DNA from: Bursaphelenchus xylophilus
Lineage: Eukaryota > Nematoda > Chromadorea > Rhabditida > Aphelenchoididae
DNA length: 64,000 nucleotides
Assembly (NCBI GenBank): GCA_904066235.2
Contig: CAJFCV020000006.1
Span: 6,572,001 to 6,636,000 of the forward strand
Reading direction: 5' to 3'
Position 1 is the stretch's first letter; each line of letters begins with the position of its first letter. This document shows, piece by piece, positions 1 to 11,708 of the stretch. The position numbers and the translations under genes were made by a program. Under the pieces are notes generated by a model. That model was not told the DNA's origin. It made no database searches and was given only the letters and a program-made list of their open reading frames with translations.

Positions 1-3000
1 GATTGAAGTTGGCTGGATACGAAGACGACGGGATGGAGAGGGAAACCTGAAGGTTTTATAAACAAGGTTGCGACTTACCGAATCTTGCAGTTAAGTTTGT
101 GGCATCCAAGCTGGGATTGGCACTGTATCCCAAAAGAACCTCGAAGTCGCTTTCTTGTCCAACCTTCAATTGGCATCCCCCACTCTTAGAACTGGCCACA
201 ATTACATTATATTTGGTCTGACTTAATTGGGAAACCTTAAAGATGGTCACTTTTCCCAGTTTTGTGATTTTTTGGACCTTGTGGCCAGATGATGCATCTT
301 CGGCTGTCAATGTGACCTCTACATCATCGGCATTTTCTGAGTCAACGATAACAATTCTTTCGGTAGTTCCATCAGACACTGTGAATTGAATCTGCTCTTT
401 GACGCAGTCAGCAGCCGACTTTCTGTTTGTGATCTGGAGTTGTCGAGAGGCAACGACAAATTCCTCCAAGAAGTTCTGGATGATATTGGCAGGACCGTCA
501 CATTGCTGAATATAGAATCCTCCAGTTGATGAAGCGATCTCCTTGTAGTTTTTCTGGTCATCTTCTCCTAGACATTCATCTCCATTACCGTATTCGGAAG
601 TGGAGATGATGTGCAATTCGGTGAACCTATTCAATGCTGTTGCTTTTAGCTCGTTGACAATAGATTTATCATCTTTTGAAGGAGAGTCAGTGAAGAGAAG
701 CACCAGATGGTTACTAGAGCTGGAGGTCTCGGTATCAAGGGAAGCCTTGAGGGCCGCCAAACTTCCTTGATCCCCATCATTTGACATCAGGTATTCGATT
801 TTCTTGGCGTCAAGATTATCTGCGAATTCAGTTGAGTCGTTGAAATAACTAGTCCGAATGACTTGCTGGCCATCTTTCAGGGTGTTGGCGTAAGTCCCAA
901 GAACAAATTCTGTGAAATTGGGCGCTTTTTTAAGGGCATTTTTAATTCCATCTCTTATGTAAGGGTTGAGAAAGGCTTGAGTGAAAGTCCGTTGGATAAT
1001 CACAATAAGAGCACGCTCTCCGGTCTCGGGTAATGGGGCCTGATCGGAACATTTCACTAAATTGGCGAAATCAATATAGTTGTTTTTTCATTTGCTCAGA
1101 AGGCGCAGATAAATTGCTTACTGTGTTCACAGAATTCACCATCGAATCCAGGTTCGCAAAGACATTGAGGTTGGCCATTTCCTGGGAAGTGATTTTGCTG
1201 TCCTCTGTTAGCACATTGAACTTCGTCACAATATTTTCCTCCATAGAACTATAAAGACTTGGCTCAGATACAATTATACTACTTTCCGGAGTACAATCAG
1301 AGGCTAATTTACCTTTTTGCACACACATTGTTGGTTTGTTTTGTCATAGTAGCCGTTGTTACAGTTAGGGTCAGTGTTTCCGGAATGACGGACAGGCTCG
1401 TAGCAAAAGCTGGGTACCAGTGATACAAAGTTTTTGCCCGACTTGGCCTTAATGTCTACTTTAACCAGCAAAGGCCCGGGATTACATTGGATTGAACCTT
1501 TAGCCAAATAAGGAAAGTTACTATCGATAATTCTCCTGTGATAGCCAGTGTCTCCAACGATTTGAGAATTGGAATCACTGGCATCCACTATCTGGGTGTT
1601 GACTTTCTCAGTGTCACAATTCAAGGGATTGATTACGACCAGATTGGGGATCCCTTTCACCGCGTAATTCGCCGTGGCTTCGGAATATTCTTCCGATGTA
1701 AAAGCAAGAGAGACGTCGACATCTGTCTGGACGATGGCACGATACCCCCAGGGCTTGTTGTTGGGCGATGTGAACTTCACTTCCGAGTGTTCGGAGTCTA
1801 CTTTGTACAACTGCAAAAAAACTTTTAACTGGGTTTTACTCTTACCGCAAGATTCTCCGTTGATGATACTGGGTCTAGATTCACGGTTCCTGCTGCTAGA
1901 GTAACGCCTGAATGAAAATAAAAGTTACATGTTCCTTTGTTGTCTCTTACTTCCATAGACGACTACATAAGCAAAAGAATTGTCATTAATGGGCAGTTTA
2001 ACATTGGCAGTGGCGATGGTTCTCTCCCGAGCCACACTGACTAGAGTTGCTTTATGCTGGGACTCAATGAGGATGGAGAGAGCGGTAGAGACCGCGTTCT
2101 TCACTAAAGAGGTATACACAAAGTCCCCATTAGACCTATGGGCGGTTCTCTTTAAGGAACTCAGCGCATTGCCGGGATCTTGAGGATGTGGACTGTGTTT
2201 GGTTTTGTCAGAGAAGATGACATGGATCTGGAAAGGACATGACATCATCAACGAAGACTCACAGAGTGCTGCCAGTGTAAAGTCGACTTCAAAAGTTTGT
2301 TTTCTGCAGTCGTGCTCTCTTCGTTATTGCTGAAAGCCACTCCATCACTTGCGAGAGAGTCGGTGACAATGATGACATTGGACTTTGGCAGAATTGAACC
2401 CTCGCTGGAAATAAATACATGGAAGGTCCACTTTACTTACTGTGACAGTGCCTTTACAGTCTGTGTCAGGATTGGTTGTCTGGCGTCAGAGTTGATTACA
2501 CTAATCCCATTAAAGGCGGAGATTAATCCATCGATTGTCAAGGCTCGGTGAATTGTCTCGATGACACTATTTCCATCCTTGGCGAATGTGAAGAGGACGA
2601 AGTCCTTGTAGTAACTCAGTAAGTCTTTCTTCTCTTTCATTTGATACAAGTATTTGGCGACATCATTGATCTTTGAAGCCATGGAAATTCCATTGTCAAC
2701 GATAAGAACAAGACTTCTTTGGCTGAAGTCAAAAGAACTTCTGGAAGCGGGCAAAACGGGTACTGCAATTATCAAGACTATCCAATTAGACGAAGTTCTT
2801 ACGTGTTTCACAGTGCTTTCCAATGTATCCAGGAGGGCAATAACAATCTCCACTTGGAGTGGGGATGCCTTGATGATCACAAATTATCCGAGAACAATCA
2901 GATCCTGAGAAATAGGGCCGACAAACACAAGTAGCATTGGGAAGAAGAACTCCTCCATTCTTGCATTCGGTGGCTGCAGATGAAAGTGATGCCAATCGAT

Positions 3001-3554
3001 TGAAAAAGACGGACTTTGATGTTGGGGAGTCTTAATTCAATATTGAGTAGTCAGATATTGGAATTACCGATAGATTTGATGAAAGGAAGAACCAGATTCT
3101 TGGATGACAACACCTTCTGGACAATCTCACCGCGTTCCAAATCTCCTTTTAAACTCAGCTCGGCATGGAAGATTACTGTAGGCAAAGAGAGTTCAGTTCC
3201 TGCGATTCTACAACATAAATATTGTAATTGAAACCTCAACATTATTTTACCTGAAGTCGTAGATATTGATCGAGCTATCATTTGCTCCCAAAATCTTGTT
3301 GAACTGAAATAATTTTATATTAATTGTTCTCTTTTTTACCTCAGAGGTCAGAATCTTCTGGAAATAATTATGAGTTCCGACAAAATTGGATGAATTGAGA
3401 TCATCTTGGCTAACCGATTTGAGATGGACACGGACATCAAAGTGAATCTCTGCCGATACCAGGGCTGAAATACGTTATTTTAATAGAGGTTTATTATCCT
3501 TTTCTTACCTGATATCAAGGCCAACAGACAAAGGCCGAATGCCCTGAGGCGCAT
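1..3554 (-). CDS. Secreted EGF/VWA-domain protein (3' end outside window)
   Basis: Exons, 5' to 3': 3554-3509, 3464-3340, 3303-3251, 3207-3068, 3013-2803, 2740-2441, 2404-2263, 2227-1951, 1907-1846, 1810-1313, 1248-1122, 1056-79, and 46 to the edge. All junctions are GT-AG and keep one frame for about 986 codons. It starts with a signal peptide (MRLRAFGLCLLALIS). A cysteine-rich EGF-like segment lies near residues 140-190, a first VWA domain with a DNGIS metal-site motif follows, then a second EGF (exon 1248-1122, CLCEPGFDGEFCE) and a second VWA-like domain in exon 1056-79 that lacks a DxSxS motif. Introns are 32-65 nt. The layout resembles nematode secreted EGF/VWA proteins of the IRG-7 kind; this is family resemblance, not orthology. 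Probably extracellular. The C-terminus is not in the window. Confidence 0.8.
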
Positions 3555-3839
3555 TTTTAATATGCGATCGGGACATTCCGGCCGTCCTTAAATACTGTTC
3601 GTACTGATAAAAACTAAAGCCTTTAATTGAGAGGCTCATAAAAAGAGGGTTGCATCAGGTCTTTTAACACTTTTATTACAATCTTCACACAATTCGAGTG
3701 ATAACAGTTACATAACTTGACTTAATAGCAACTCTGGAATCCATGGGACCAGGTCGTAAAACGCACAACAAAAGAGTAAAGGAACTTTAGCAAATAAAAT
3801 CGTGGCATTTAGGTGATAAGAAGTGTCAAAGGAGGAAGA

Positions 3840-4910
3840 TCAGTCGCTGTTCACAGCAATCGGACCGGGAGAGGAGCGCAGTTTCTGATGCTCATCACTA
3901 CTCAGTTGAGATCCGCTGTATGACGAACTTGATTGATCCAGAGATCCACTCTTGCTGTCAATGTCCACATCTCCAATCATGGCCTAAAATATATTTTATT
4001 TCATATCGAATACGATTACCTTGAGTCCCAGGATTTCGCCTTTGACAACCAGTAGTTGGGGCAGCCCGTGAAAATCTTGAAAGACATCATAGTTTCTACA
4101 TCCATGAACGATAAGCTTCTTGAGGTTTTTGTGTTTTGATAAGATGGCCACTGTCGCCCGGTTTACCTTCTCCAAGTCCAATTCCCTCAAATAAACAAAC
4201 TAATACAATATAGATGTTTAGAACGCACTCCTACCTGAAGATTACTTAATTTTGTACACATAAAAGTAAAGAAACTGTCGGGAATGAAAGGATAATCGAC
4301 CGGTCGATCTACTAGGCATACTCGTTCCACCCTTGGCGCCGAATTTTCCAAAATTTGTCTCAACTTTGGCTGAAAATGAATCTTTATTTAGATTTTACTG
4401 ACATGAATTTCATTTTTTTATTTATTGATCTTATTGTCTATGGCTGAATGATGAATTGTCGAATTTAATTTTTTATAGACCATGACAAAAAACAAAGTCT
4501 GACATGGCATTTCGATTCCGGGAGCCGATTTTCTGGTTTCTTTTTGGTGCATAAATCTTTACCCAGAGATCCCCAAGGAGCCCAGAAGTCCCGGATTTCC
4601 TAATAAACATGAGCCGGTTGTGTGTTCTAAACATTAAATATGCATAAACAATGTGCTCGCCCCATTTTTGTTTATTCATGATTTCTGCTTTCCTGAAGTG
4701 CAGTTTCTATTATCTTAAGATAAGTCCCAATATTCGAATACTCACCTCATGTTTGTCGAAATGGCATGAACAACAGAAAACGTAGATTACCCGTCTGTTC
4801 CAGAAGACGGGGCCGTCGCCGCTCTCGTTCACATTGATCTTGTCGTGTCCGCTGCTCGGGTTTCTCCGGAAGATTACGTAAACCCATACTGGCACCGGTT
4901 TGTCGGACAT
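3840..4910 (-). CDS. Leucine-rich, F-box-like nematode protein (unrecognised)
   Basis: Four phase-0 exons give about 207 aa: 4910-4746, 4369-4235, 4199-4020 and 3983-3840. The first donor used is GTGAGT after 4746; a second in-frame donor at 4790 would shorten exon 1 by 15 codons. An acceptor-like TTTACAG just upstream of the ATG would suit a trans-splice site. The middle part (YLRELDLEKVN, HKNLKKLIVHGC, LPQLLVVKGE) looks like degenerate leucine-rich repeats of the kind that follow nematode F-boxes, but I see no convincing F-box. The last 40 residues are Ser-rich. An AATAAA lies on the minus strand at 3677-3672, about 165 nt past the stop. Function is not assigned. Confidence 0.6.
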
Positions 4911-6210
4911 GGCCTAAGGCTGTAAATGGAAATCCAATAAATGGATATGGCTTTATTGGGACAAGAACAGAGAAACGGAAACGTTTGAAGGGCCGTTCTC
5001 GAATTGAACTCATACCCGGGGAGCAGCCCGCCCTCAGGGCCGCGGAAGACTCGCCCGCAGGGGATAAACCGTTTCCAAATCCAATTACCGGTAACACAAA
5101 TACAGTAGAGCTCGGAGTAATGCTCCGACAACAAGGAAGGGGCATAACCGGAGCCTTATTCCCGGCCTTTTTTATATAAAACGCCCCAGGGAATCGGCCG
5201 AAAACAGTGAGACTAGATATTTTTGAGATAATATACAGCTCTAGTGTATAAAAACATGGAAGCGGACAAAGAGTACCCGGCACAGAGAGAGGGAGTAACA
5301 ACCGACAATTACAAAACAAATCCCCTTTGAAGTTATTGCTTCCCTAAAGCAAGCCGTCATGTTAATGTACTGGTGGTTAAAGGCCCATTCAAGATGTCCT
5401 CCTTAGTCCTAGGGACTCAGAAATATGAAAACTTTAAACTTCCGGAAATACAAAAAACGTTTTGCTCAAAAATTGGTCCTTTATGATCAAATTTATTTTG
5501 AATTTAATAGAGCTCATAATAATTAGAGTAAATTCGAGCAATGGGGATTGTAAACTGACGCAAAAAAGATATTTTCCCATTATTCGGCCTTCATTAATCG
5601 TGTCTCAGGAAGAGAAAAACATAAAAGTGTGTTCTCTCTTTGTCAATTGCATGGTTCCCAGGCATTACCAGTCTTTGCCCCAAGCTAAAAACAATTTATT
5701 TTCAAAATTGTTTTCCCAAAAAAATCAAAAACAGAGATCTCTTGGAATTGCCATAACTTTTAGACCGAATCGAAGTGGCGAAGCGATATTTGACAAACAA
5801 GTCCCACCTCTGAAGATTGAAAAAACAATCGGCTAGGTGATGCAACGAAAGGCCGATGGCCAAAAGCCAAAAAAAGCCAAGACCGGAATGGACACCGAAA
5901 AAATGTATGCCGAAAACGCCTGCATGGCCAAAAAGTTGTGGCCAGGCGGAGTTTCTTTTGCATTTTTTGCTTTTTTTGACTCTACTTCCACCCGGCCCGG
6001 ACTCGGACAGACACCAAATCAAATGGAGAATGCCTCAGGGCATAGCGCTCTGTCATCGGATCTAATAACCCAAATTGAAACATCAAGTTTTATGACTTAT
6101 TAAAGACAAGAATCGAGGATTAGGGGCGTAATAATAAAGTAAGGGGATTGCTTCCCTATGTTCTCCAGTATCGAAATATAAAAATACAGTAAGCCATCAA
6201 TCTTTGCAGC
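4911..6210. other. Stretch without a supported gene
   Basis: Upstream region of the 3840-4910 gene plus the 3' side of the doubtful 6211-6582 reading frame. The 190-codon open frame on the minus strand (5319-4747) overlaps the accepted first exon in another frame and has no domain. I see no RNA gene or clear repeat here. Confidence 0.4.
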
Positions 6211-6582
6211 TTACGTAATTGTGGAGAGACCTCTTACTCTCGGTAGTTCCTTTTTTATTTCCGTTTGGGAACAGAGAGTAGCATTCAAATAGACTGGGAA
6301 AATTACACCTTGCACTGGAACGGCCGAAATGCCCTCACGGGTCGTAAAACTCCACTTAAATCCATGTTTCAATGTCTTCATAAAATCGGATAGAAATGAC
6401 AAAATAAAAAAATTGACGAAGAAGCACAATGAAAACAAAAAGGAATAAAAAATGAAAAGGAAAAATACGAAAAGATGAAAACAACAGCTTCTGCATCCGA
6501 AAAAAGACTGCTCAAAAATTCGGACATTGGAGAACGACTGAGTGATCGCCTTTAGGGTCCATTCAACCGTGTCATTGGCCAT
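6211..6582 (-). CDS. Doubtful small gene, hydrophobic middle (unrecognised)
   Basis: An open frame of 123 codons starts MANDTVEWTLK and contains a strongly hydrophobic Phe/Leu-rich middle of about 30 residues, then a more ordinary tail (KWSFTTREGISAVPVQG). The stop overlaps a good donor (ATTAC then GTAAGC), so the frame may continue into an exon starting near 6062 after a GGTTATTAG acceptor. The hydrophobic part is T-rich DNA on the coding strand and could be an unrecognised intron. It is divergent from the four-TM gene at 6790. No family recognised. Confidence 0.3.
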   Translation of the reverse strand: MANDTVEWTLKAITQSFSNVRIFEQSFFGCRSCCFHLFVFFLFIFYSFLFSLCFFVNFFILSFLSDFMKTLKHGFKWSFTTREGISAVPVQGVIFPVYLNATLCSQTEIKKELPRVRGLSTIT

Positions 6583-6789
6583 TGCAGCGAGTTTTGTTAA
6601 GTCCCATTAAGTATGGCCAAACCATGCCCGAATCTCGAGGAATCCTCCGCCAATTTGATTTTCCCCGAATTTTATTCCGACTTCAAGATTAGTGGCTATT
6701 TGACTGACGTGCTGACATAAAAGAGGCCATCCTCCACTCAACCGTTTACTTTACTCTTGCGCATCTCTTTACTTGCATGTTAAACTCAA

Positions 6790-8676
6790 ATGGATCTGGA
6801 TCCCCATATTCTACAGGTCGAACCGCCCGAGGAAGTCCACAAATTATTCGGATGTTGTGTGGAATGGCCGGTTACGGTAATTTATAAAAACATACTGTTA
6901 GATTACCTAAAATTTTAAGAAAAGCGCGAGACTGGTAGCTTATATTTCTCTGATCTCAGCCATTTGTAACTTGGTTATCATGATCCTCGCTCAGAACGAG
7001 GCCTCTTTCAGCATTGCAATTGATGTTTTCTTCCTAATCATCGAGTTCTCATGCGTTCTTTCTTTATTTTATGGAATAAACAGAAAGAAAGCTGGACCTC
7101 TGAAGCCTTTTATCATTTGCGGTGTAAGTTACAGTAATCTATTGTCGAAATTCCCGTGTCCTTCCATTATATGAACCATTACGGGCGATGCCATAAAGGC
7201 CAGACCATTATTGGCAAATTCTTAAAATCTTCGCAAAATGTCCTCAACACAGTCTTTATCTTCATGGAAAGGTTTATGTTCTGATTTTTACTTCTTTTCT
7301 TACAAGGAAAGTACTTTTATGGGGGCTCCTACTTTTTGACGGCACATATCTCAAAAAATCAGAAAAAATGTGCTGATCAAGGATATATAAATCTTAGCTG
7401 CCCATTTTAGGCTTTTATGGGTGAAAATGCCCAAAAACTGGCTTAATTTCCCTGCAAAAGGCGCGGGCATTCGAAACGATAAAAAGCGCAGTCGGTCTCT
7501 TCCTTCGGAAGAGAGCGGTGTGGCCGAGTGGTTAGTGCCGTAGCTTGGGAATCAAGAGGGAGGACGCCGCACGGGTTCGATTTCTCTTTTGGGCTGAATC
7601 AACAATTTTTGAAGTTGAAGGTCGGAAAAATAAATTTTTGGGCTAAGACTGATTTATTACGTCTTAGAAACTCAATAAACATCATTTTAAGCCAGAATAA
7701 AAATTGTAAACCTGTGAAAAATTAAGCGAAAAGGGATTTATATAGGACTTTAAGTCAACTTCCGATTGAGTTTTCACCCCTAAAATCCTAAAATGGGCAG
7801 CTAAGATTTATATATTCTTGATCAGCACATTTTTTCTGATTTTTTGGGATATGTCCCGTCAAAAAGTAGGAGCCCCCATAAAAGTACTTTCCTTGTTAAA
7901 AGCAGCACTATTAAAAAGTAATTTTAGGATTATTTTCTAAAAAATGGGGATTTTCGATGGTGATGATTGCGGAAATGACAAACATTTTTTGATTGCACGT
8001 TTTTTCTTAATTACGTTTTTACATTATTCTGCAACACAAAATGTAAAATTCAGACAAACTGAATGTTATTTTCGAAATCAGCACCATCGAAAGACCCATA
8101 AGTCGAGCATTCTTATTGTTAGAAAAAATTACAAAAATAAGTTTTTAACAGCACTGTTTAAGAAAAAAGTAAAAATCAGAAAATACATATTTCCTACAAA
8201 CACAAAGCAGCGTTGAGGATATTTGCAAGGATTTCAGAAATCTGCCCATAATGGACCGTTTCCGAAATTTCAGGTGATTTGGAATGCATTTTTGGTTCTT
8301 CTCCTGCTATTTTGTGTAATCCAACTATTCGATCAAGACAGATTTACCTCAGAAGTTCTACTTAATCTTTCGGAATTGCTCAACTTTTCTCCATCCAACG
8401 AATCCTCAGGTCAGGAAATAAGTTATTACCAATAGAGCATTAATTTTAGTCGGTTTCTGGATGTCCCTACTCTTGGTCATTTCATTGGCCTTAACGGCAG
8501 CCATGGGCATCTGGTTTCTTCACATTATCCTGACTACATACTACTATTTCGTCGACCGAAAAGAAGAAATCTGGAGGGAACAACCCGAAACTCGCCGTCT
8601 TCTTCAACCCGAATTCAATAATTTAATCATCCCGAATAGAAAGGAAAACATCCACAGCAAACAATTCAGATTATAG
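6790..8676 (+). CDS. Nematode four-transmembrane protein
   Basis: Exons 6790-6876, 6920-7123, 8274-8409 and 8450-8676 give 217 aa in one frame. Four hydrophobic helices are visible: one after LVAYISLISA, one around AIDVFFLIIEF, one spanning the exon 2/3 junction (FIICGVIWNAFLVLLLLF) and one near LLLVISLALTAAMG, followed by a charged cytosolic tail (YYYFVDRKEEIWREQPE). The continuous helix across the junction supports joining exon 2 to exon 3 directly, which leaves a 1,150-nt intron holding the foldback element at 7302-7896. The topology resembles the small four-TM proteins common in nematodes. The stop (8674-8676) lies inside the 3' end of the convergent ACBP gene. Biochemical role unknown. 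Confidence 0.75.
7302..7896. mobile_element. Foldback element P1 with tRNA-like core
   Basis: About 595 bp inside an intron of the four-TM gene. The left arm (about 7302-7435, starting ACAAGGAAAGTACTTTTATG) is repeated as an imperfect inverted arm at about 7775-7896. Between the arms lies a tRNA-like core (7511-7590). No transposase frame is present, so it is non-autonomous. I could not establish a target-site duplication. Confidence 0.8.
7511..7590 (+). ncRNA. tRNA-like core of foldback element P1
   Basis: It has an A-box match TGGCCGAGTGG at 7521-7531 and a B-box-like GGTTCGATTTC at 7574-7584, followed by a T4 run at 7587-7590 that would serve as a pol III terminator. The D-arm side is like tRNA-Ser/Leu. 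Acceptor and anticodon stems are only partly paired, so this is more likely a tRNA-derived pol III unit than a working tRNA gene. Confidence 0.6.
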
Positions 8677-9353
8677 GTCCTTTCCGAGGATAATAAGATT
8701 GTCCTTGACTGAGGGGTCGAGATCAGGTCCATTGACCCATTCCTTGATATTAACCACCTCCCCGATCTTATCAAACATCAACAGAAGAACCTCGATGTAT
8801 TTCTCCTTGGCATCTTCTTTAGAAAGCCCTTCTCTCGCCTTCCACGCATCCCTGAATATTTTATAATCAACATGTAAGGCGTGTGCGTTAGTAATTCGCG
8901 CGACGAATCGCAAAAAAATCACCGAATCCTGACTGCTAGCAGTTGTTGCACAATATTACGTAACGTTGCGCAATTTCTCTCTTTCTAAAAGTTTGACTTT
9001 CTCTGTCGCCTCAAAAAACTTGTTATCTTTTCCCACAATCAAGATTCGGCGCTTTTTCTACGATTGGTCTCGCGAATTACTAACGCACAAGTATTATATT
9101 CCGATTAGCGAACACCCAGAATTAGAACAACAAACTATAATTCTTGAAAATAAACAAATAATTCCTACCATTTGGCCTTCTCGACCAAGCTGAAGAAGCC
9201 CGGCCGTTCCGTGTTCACATCCCCAATGGTCGCCTGCTTGAACAAAGAATAAAACTCGAGCTTTTGATCGTTGGTGGTGGAGACGGGCCCGTTCTTTGGC
9301 AAGTTTTGAACGATCTTTACGGCCGCCTCAAAGCGCTCATCCAGAGAAGCCAT
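8671..9353 (-). CDS. Acyl-CoA-binding protein, ACBP-3-like
   Basis: Two exons, 9353-9169 and 8851-8671, give 121 aa. A tryptophan codon is split by the intron, giving KAKW-DAWK at the junction. The ACB domain is clear: FEAAVKIVQNLPKNGP, the loop before KLEFYSLFKQATIGD, RPGFFSLVEKAKWDAW, and SKEDAKEKYIEVL. These proteins bind medium- and long-chain acyl-CoA esters in the cytosol. Length exceeds the usual 86-90 aa by a C-terminal extension, like nematode ACBP-3. The 317-nt intron contains a palindrome. Its stop (8673-8671) abuts the stop of the opposite-strand four-TM gene. Confidence 0.93.
8881..9089. repeat. Palindromic repeat in ACBP intron
   Basis: The arms GTGCGTTAGTAATTCGCG (left end) and CGCGAATTACTAACGCAC (right end) are inverted copies. 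The middle shares ACGTTGCGCAATTTCTCTCT with the palindrome at 32231-32614, so both belong to one repeat superfamily. It contains no reading frame. Confidence 0.75.
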
Positions 9354-9815
9354 GGTCAAAGAGCTAAGACCTATAAAAAAATTACTTTTGAGCGATGAAA
9401 ACCGAAAAGAAAACACGTCATTCAGTCAGTCAGATAAAAGCCGCAATCGGCGAAGCAAGTCTGTCCGAAAACAACGGCAAGGTCAACTGAGTCGGGAGGA
9501 AAGTTAGTCGGTTTACGCAGAAGACCAAGATTGTCAAAAAATCAAAGGAAATCGATAATATTTGACATAAAAGTTACTAGAATGTAAAAAAAATAATGAA
9601 TGTAAAAGTCGTGAAGTTATTACACAATGACCAATCTGATCATCGAAACCGAGGAGCAAATACCAACAATCCTTTAAAAAGACAACGTTACAGTGACGCA
9701 TACTTCCTCATTCTAAAAGAGCGGTCAACTAAACGTTAATTTATTACCCAAAAAAACAAAAACAACAAAAAATACAAAGAACCGGTAAGTAGTAAAAGGA
9801 AAGGCAAAGGGTCAT

Positions 9816-11254
9816 CTAGAAGTGTTTGGACATCTCGTTGTAAAGGGCTAGGACAAGGGCTGCCCCCACCCCTCGGATAGCATTGACAAAGGCCCCATTA
9901 TAGAAGGACCGCCAACCTTCAGCCCGATAGATTTTCTACAATCAACCATCTACATCAATATAATTCCCTACCTTTGCACAATCGAGAGTCCCGTTGTAAG
10001 CATGTACCTTCTTGCCGGCCTGCATCATCAGCCGTCGTCGGACTGTGTCCAGGGGATATGAGAGCATGGCTGCCATGATGGCGGTGTACTGAAAGCTGTT
10101 TCATTTGGTGTATTCTTTTATTTTGGAGCATTTCAGATGCCCAATAATCTCTTAACCCAGTAATCCCACTCTCTTCCAATCAATGCATTAAATTTGTTTT
10201 CGCTTTTGCAGAAATATAAAAAGAATAAATCTTCGGCTCTTCCGACGTGTTTGTTTTTGCCCTTTTCCCACAGAAATACGTATAGACTGTTTTGGGTAGC
10301 CTCCCTGCAAGCTCATAACCTTGCTATCTGCCCTTCAATCAACGTTTGACCACGTGGATTGGTGTAAACACTCGATAACAAACTTATATAAACATGAATA
10401 TCAAAAATACGTACTTGAGCGATTGCAAACGCCAGGGAAAAACTGAGATCATTGTGTTTGGCAAGACCGGCATCGACAGCGACTACCTTAAGCGTATCAA
10501 AAAGCCCGTAATATGTAGCACGATATAGAAAAATGTACTGAAGGGAAGGAAGGAAGCCTCGATAGAGGCCAAAGAACCCGTCGTGCTTTCCAATCTTCAT
10601 AAGGCAGTCCATTAAACCGTTGAATTCTCTGGACGAAGCATCTAAACATCAAAAATGATTGTTATAGTCAAAAACAGTACAAACAAAAATCTTACCTTTA
10701 CCCATGTCAATGGCCAGCCTCGTCCGTGAGAAATCTAAGGGATAAATAAAACAAAACGTGGCACATCCAGACAATCCTCCGGCCATAAAGTTGCCTAAAT
10801 CCGCATATTCGACTTAAAAGAATACTTACCGGCAACAAATTTTGTATAATCACTGTCCTTGGTTACCAAATACTTCTTGAATATTTCTTTAAATGCCATT
10901 CCCAGACTTTCCTAAAACGCATTAATTACAATAGCATAACTCACCTACCTGACTTGATGCTCTAAGAATATTGGACCAGTTTCCCCTCCAAAACGAGAGA
11001 AATCCCTGTTCTCTGGGTACCCTAACAAAACAATCAACCATTCCTCGGTATCTCTTCGATACTTCGATAGTAGACTGTGCATTCTGGAGTTGTAAAATCA
11101 GTTTCACACGCTCCACAGGAGCGATTATGGTCTTGGCTACAACAGCGGCCCAACCGCCGGCAGTGAAGTCCTTTGCAAACTTAACCATCTGATCCGTCCG
11201 AGGCAAATTGACCGGTCGTAAAGACTGGTCTACCGGGGTCATTATAGACGTCAT
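9816..11254 (-). CDS. Mitochondrial ADP/ATP carrier (ANT)
   Basis: Six exons (11254-10949, 10911-10830, 10794-10696, 10641-10415, 10088-9972, 9935-9816) give 316 aa in one frame. It is a SLC25 protein of the inner mitochondrial membrane exchanging ADP for ATP. Three tandem carrier repeats are visible with signatures [18 protein letters not shown] and [10 protein letters not shown]. The ANT hallmark RRRMMM appears as RRRLMM, one substitution. Other ANT landmarks are [13 protein letters not shown] and GFFGLYRGF. The start is the second of three possible methionines (11278-11240), chosen because it gives the usual length; this is uncertain by a few residues. Introns are short except the 326-nt one at 10089-10414. 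Confidence 0.95.
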
Positions 11255-11708
11255 AGCAGGGCAAATTTGGAGAAACACAGAGTGAAGTTGGCTCTCAAGT
11301 CGACTCTTGGAGCATTGGAAGCGATTTGATGGGAGGAATTGAAGTCACGAGGCGGAATCAAGAAATTTAACGACCAAAGAACAACAACAACGAAAGTAAG
11401 GGAACAGGAAAACCCCTTTGAAGCAGTACTTTTATCTTTTCTTTTGTTGATCGAACAAAAAAATCTCATACAAATATGGACGCAGCTTGCCCGAATGCAC
11501 AAAAAATTTGAAGAAAAATCCGTAAGGGACATGTTATACGTTCCGCACTTTTTTGAAATGAATCGGGCACCGATTTACTCGATTTTTTTCATGGTCGATA
11601 TTACGCGGTTCTAGCGAATGCATCCTATAAGATTGACGCGTGAAGTTTACAGTGCTTATACAGTAAAGACTACTTTTAACAATTTTTATACAGAACTGAA
11701 TTTGCAAT
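11255..11708. other. Upstream region of the ADP/ATP carrier
   Basis: It separates the carrier start from the LTR element. I see no gene or repeat structure in it. Confidence 0.4.

Noticed and set aside
4747..5319. 190-codon frame on the minus strand
   Set aside because: It overlaps the accepted first exon of the 3840-4910 gene in another frame, and shows no domain or consistent splice site.
7511..7590. Functional tRNA-Ser or tRNA-Pro gene
   Set aside because: The anticodon stem is too short and the acceptor only partly pairs; its place in the loop of a palindrome points to a transposon part.
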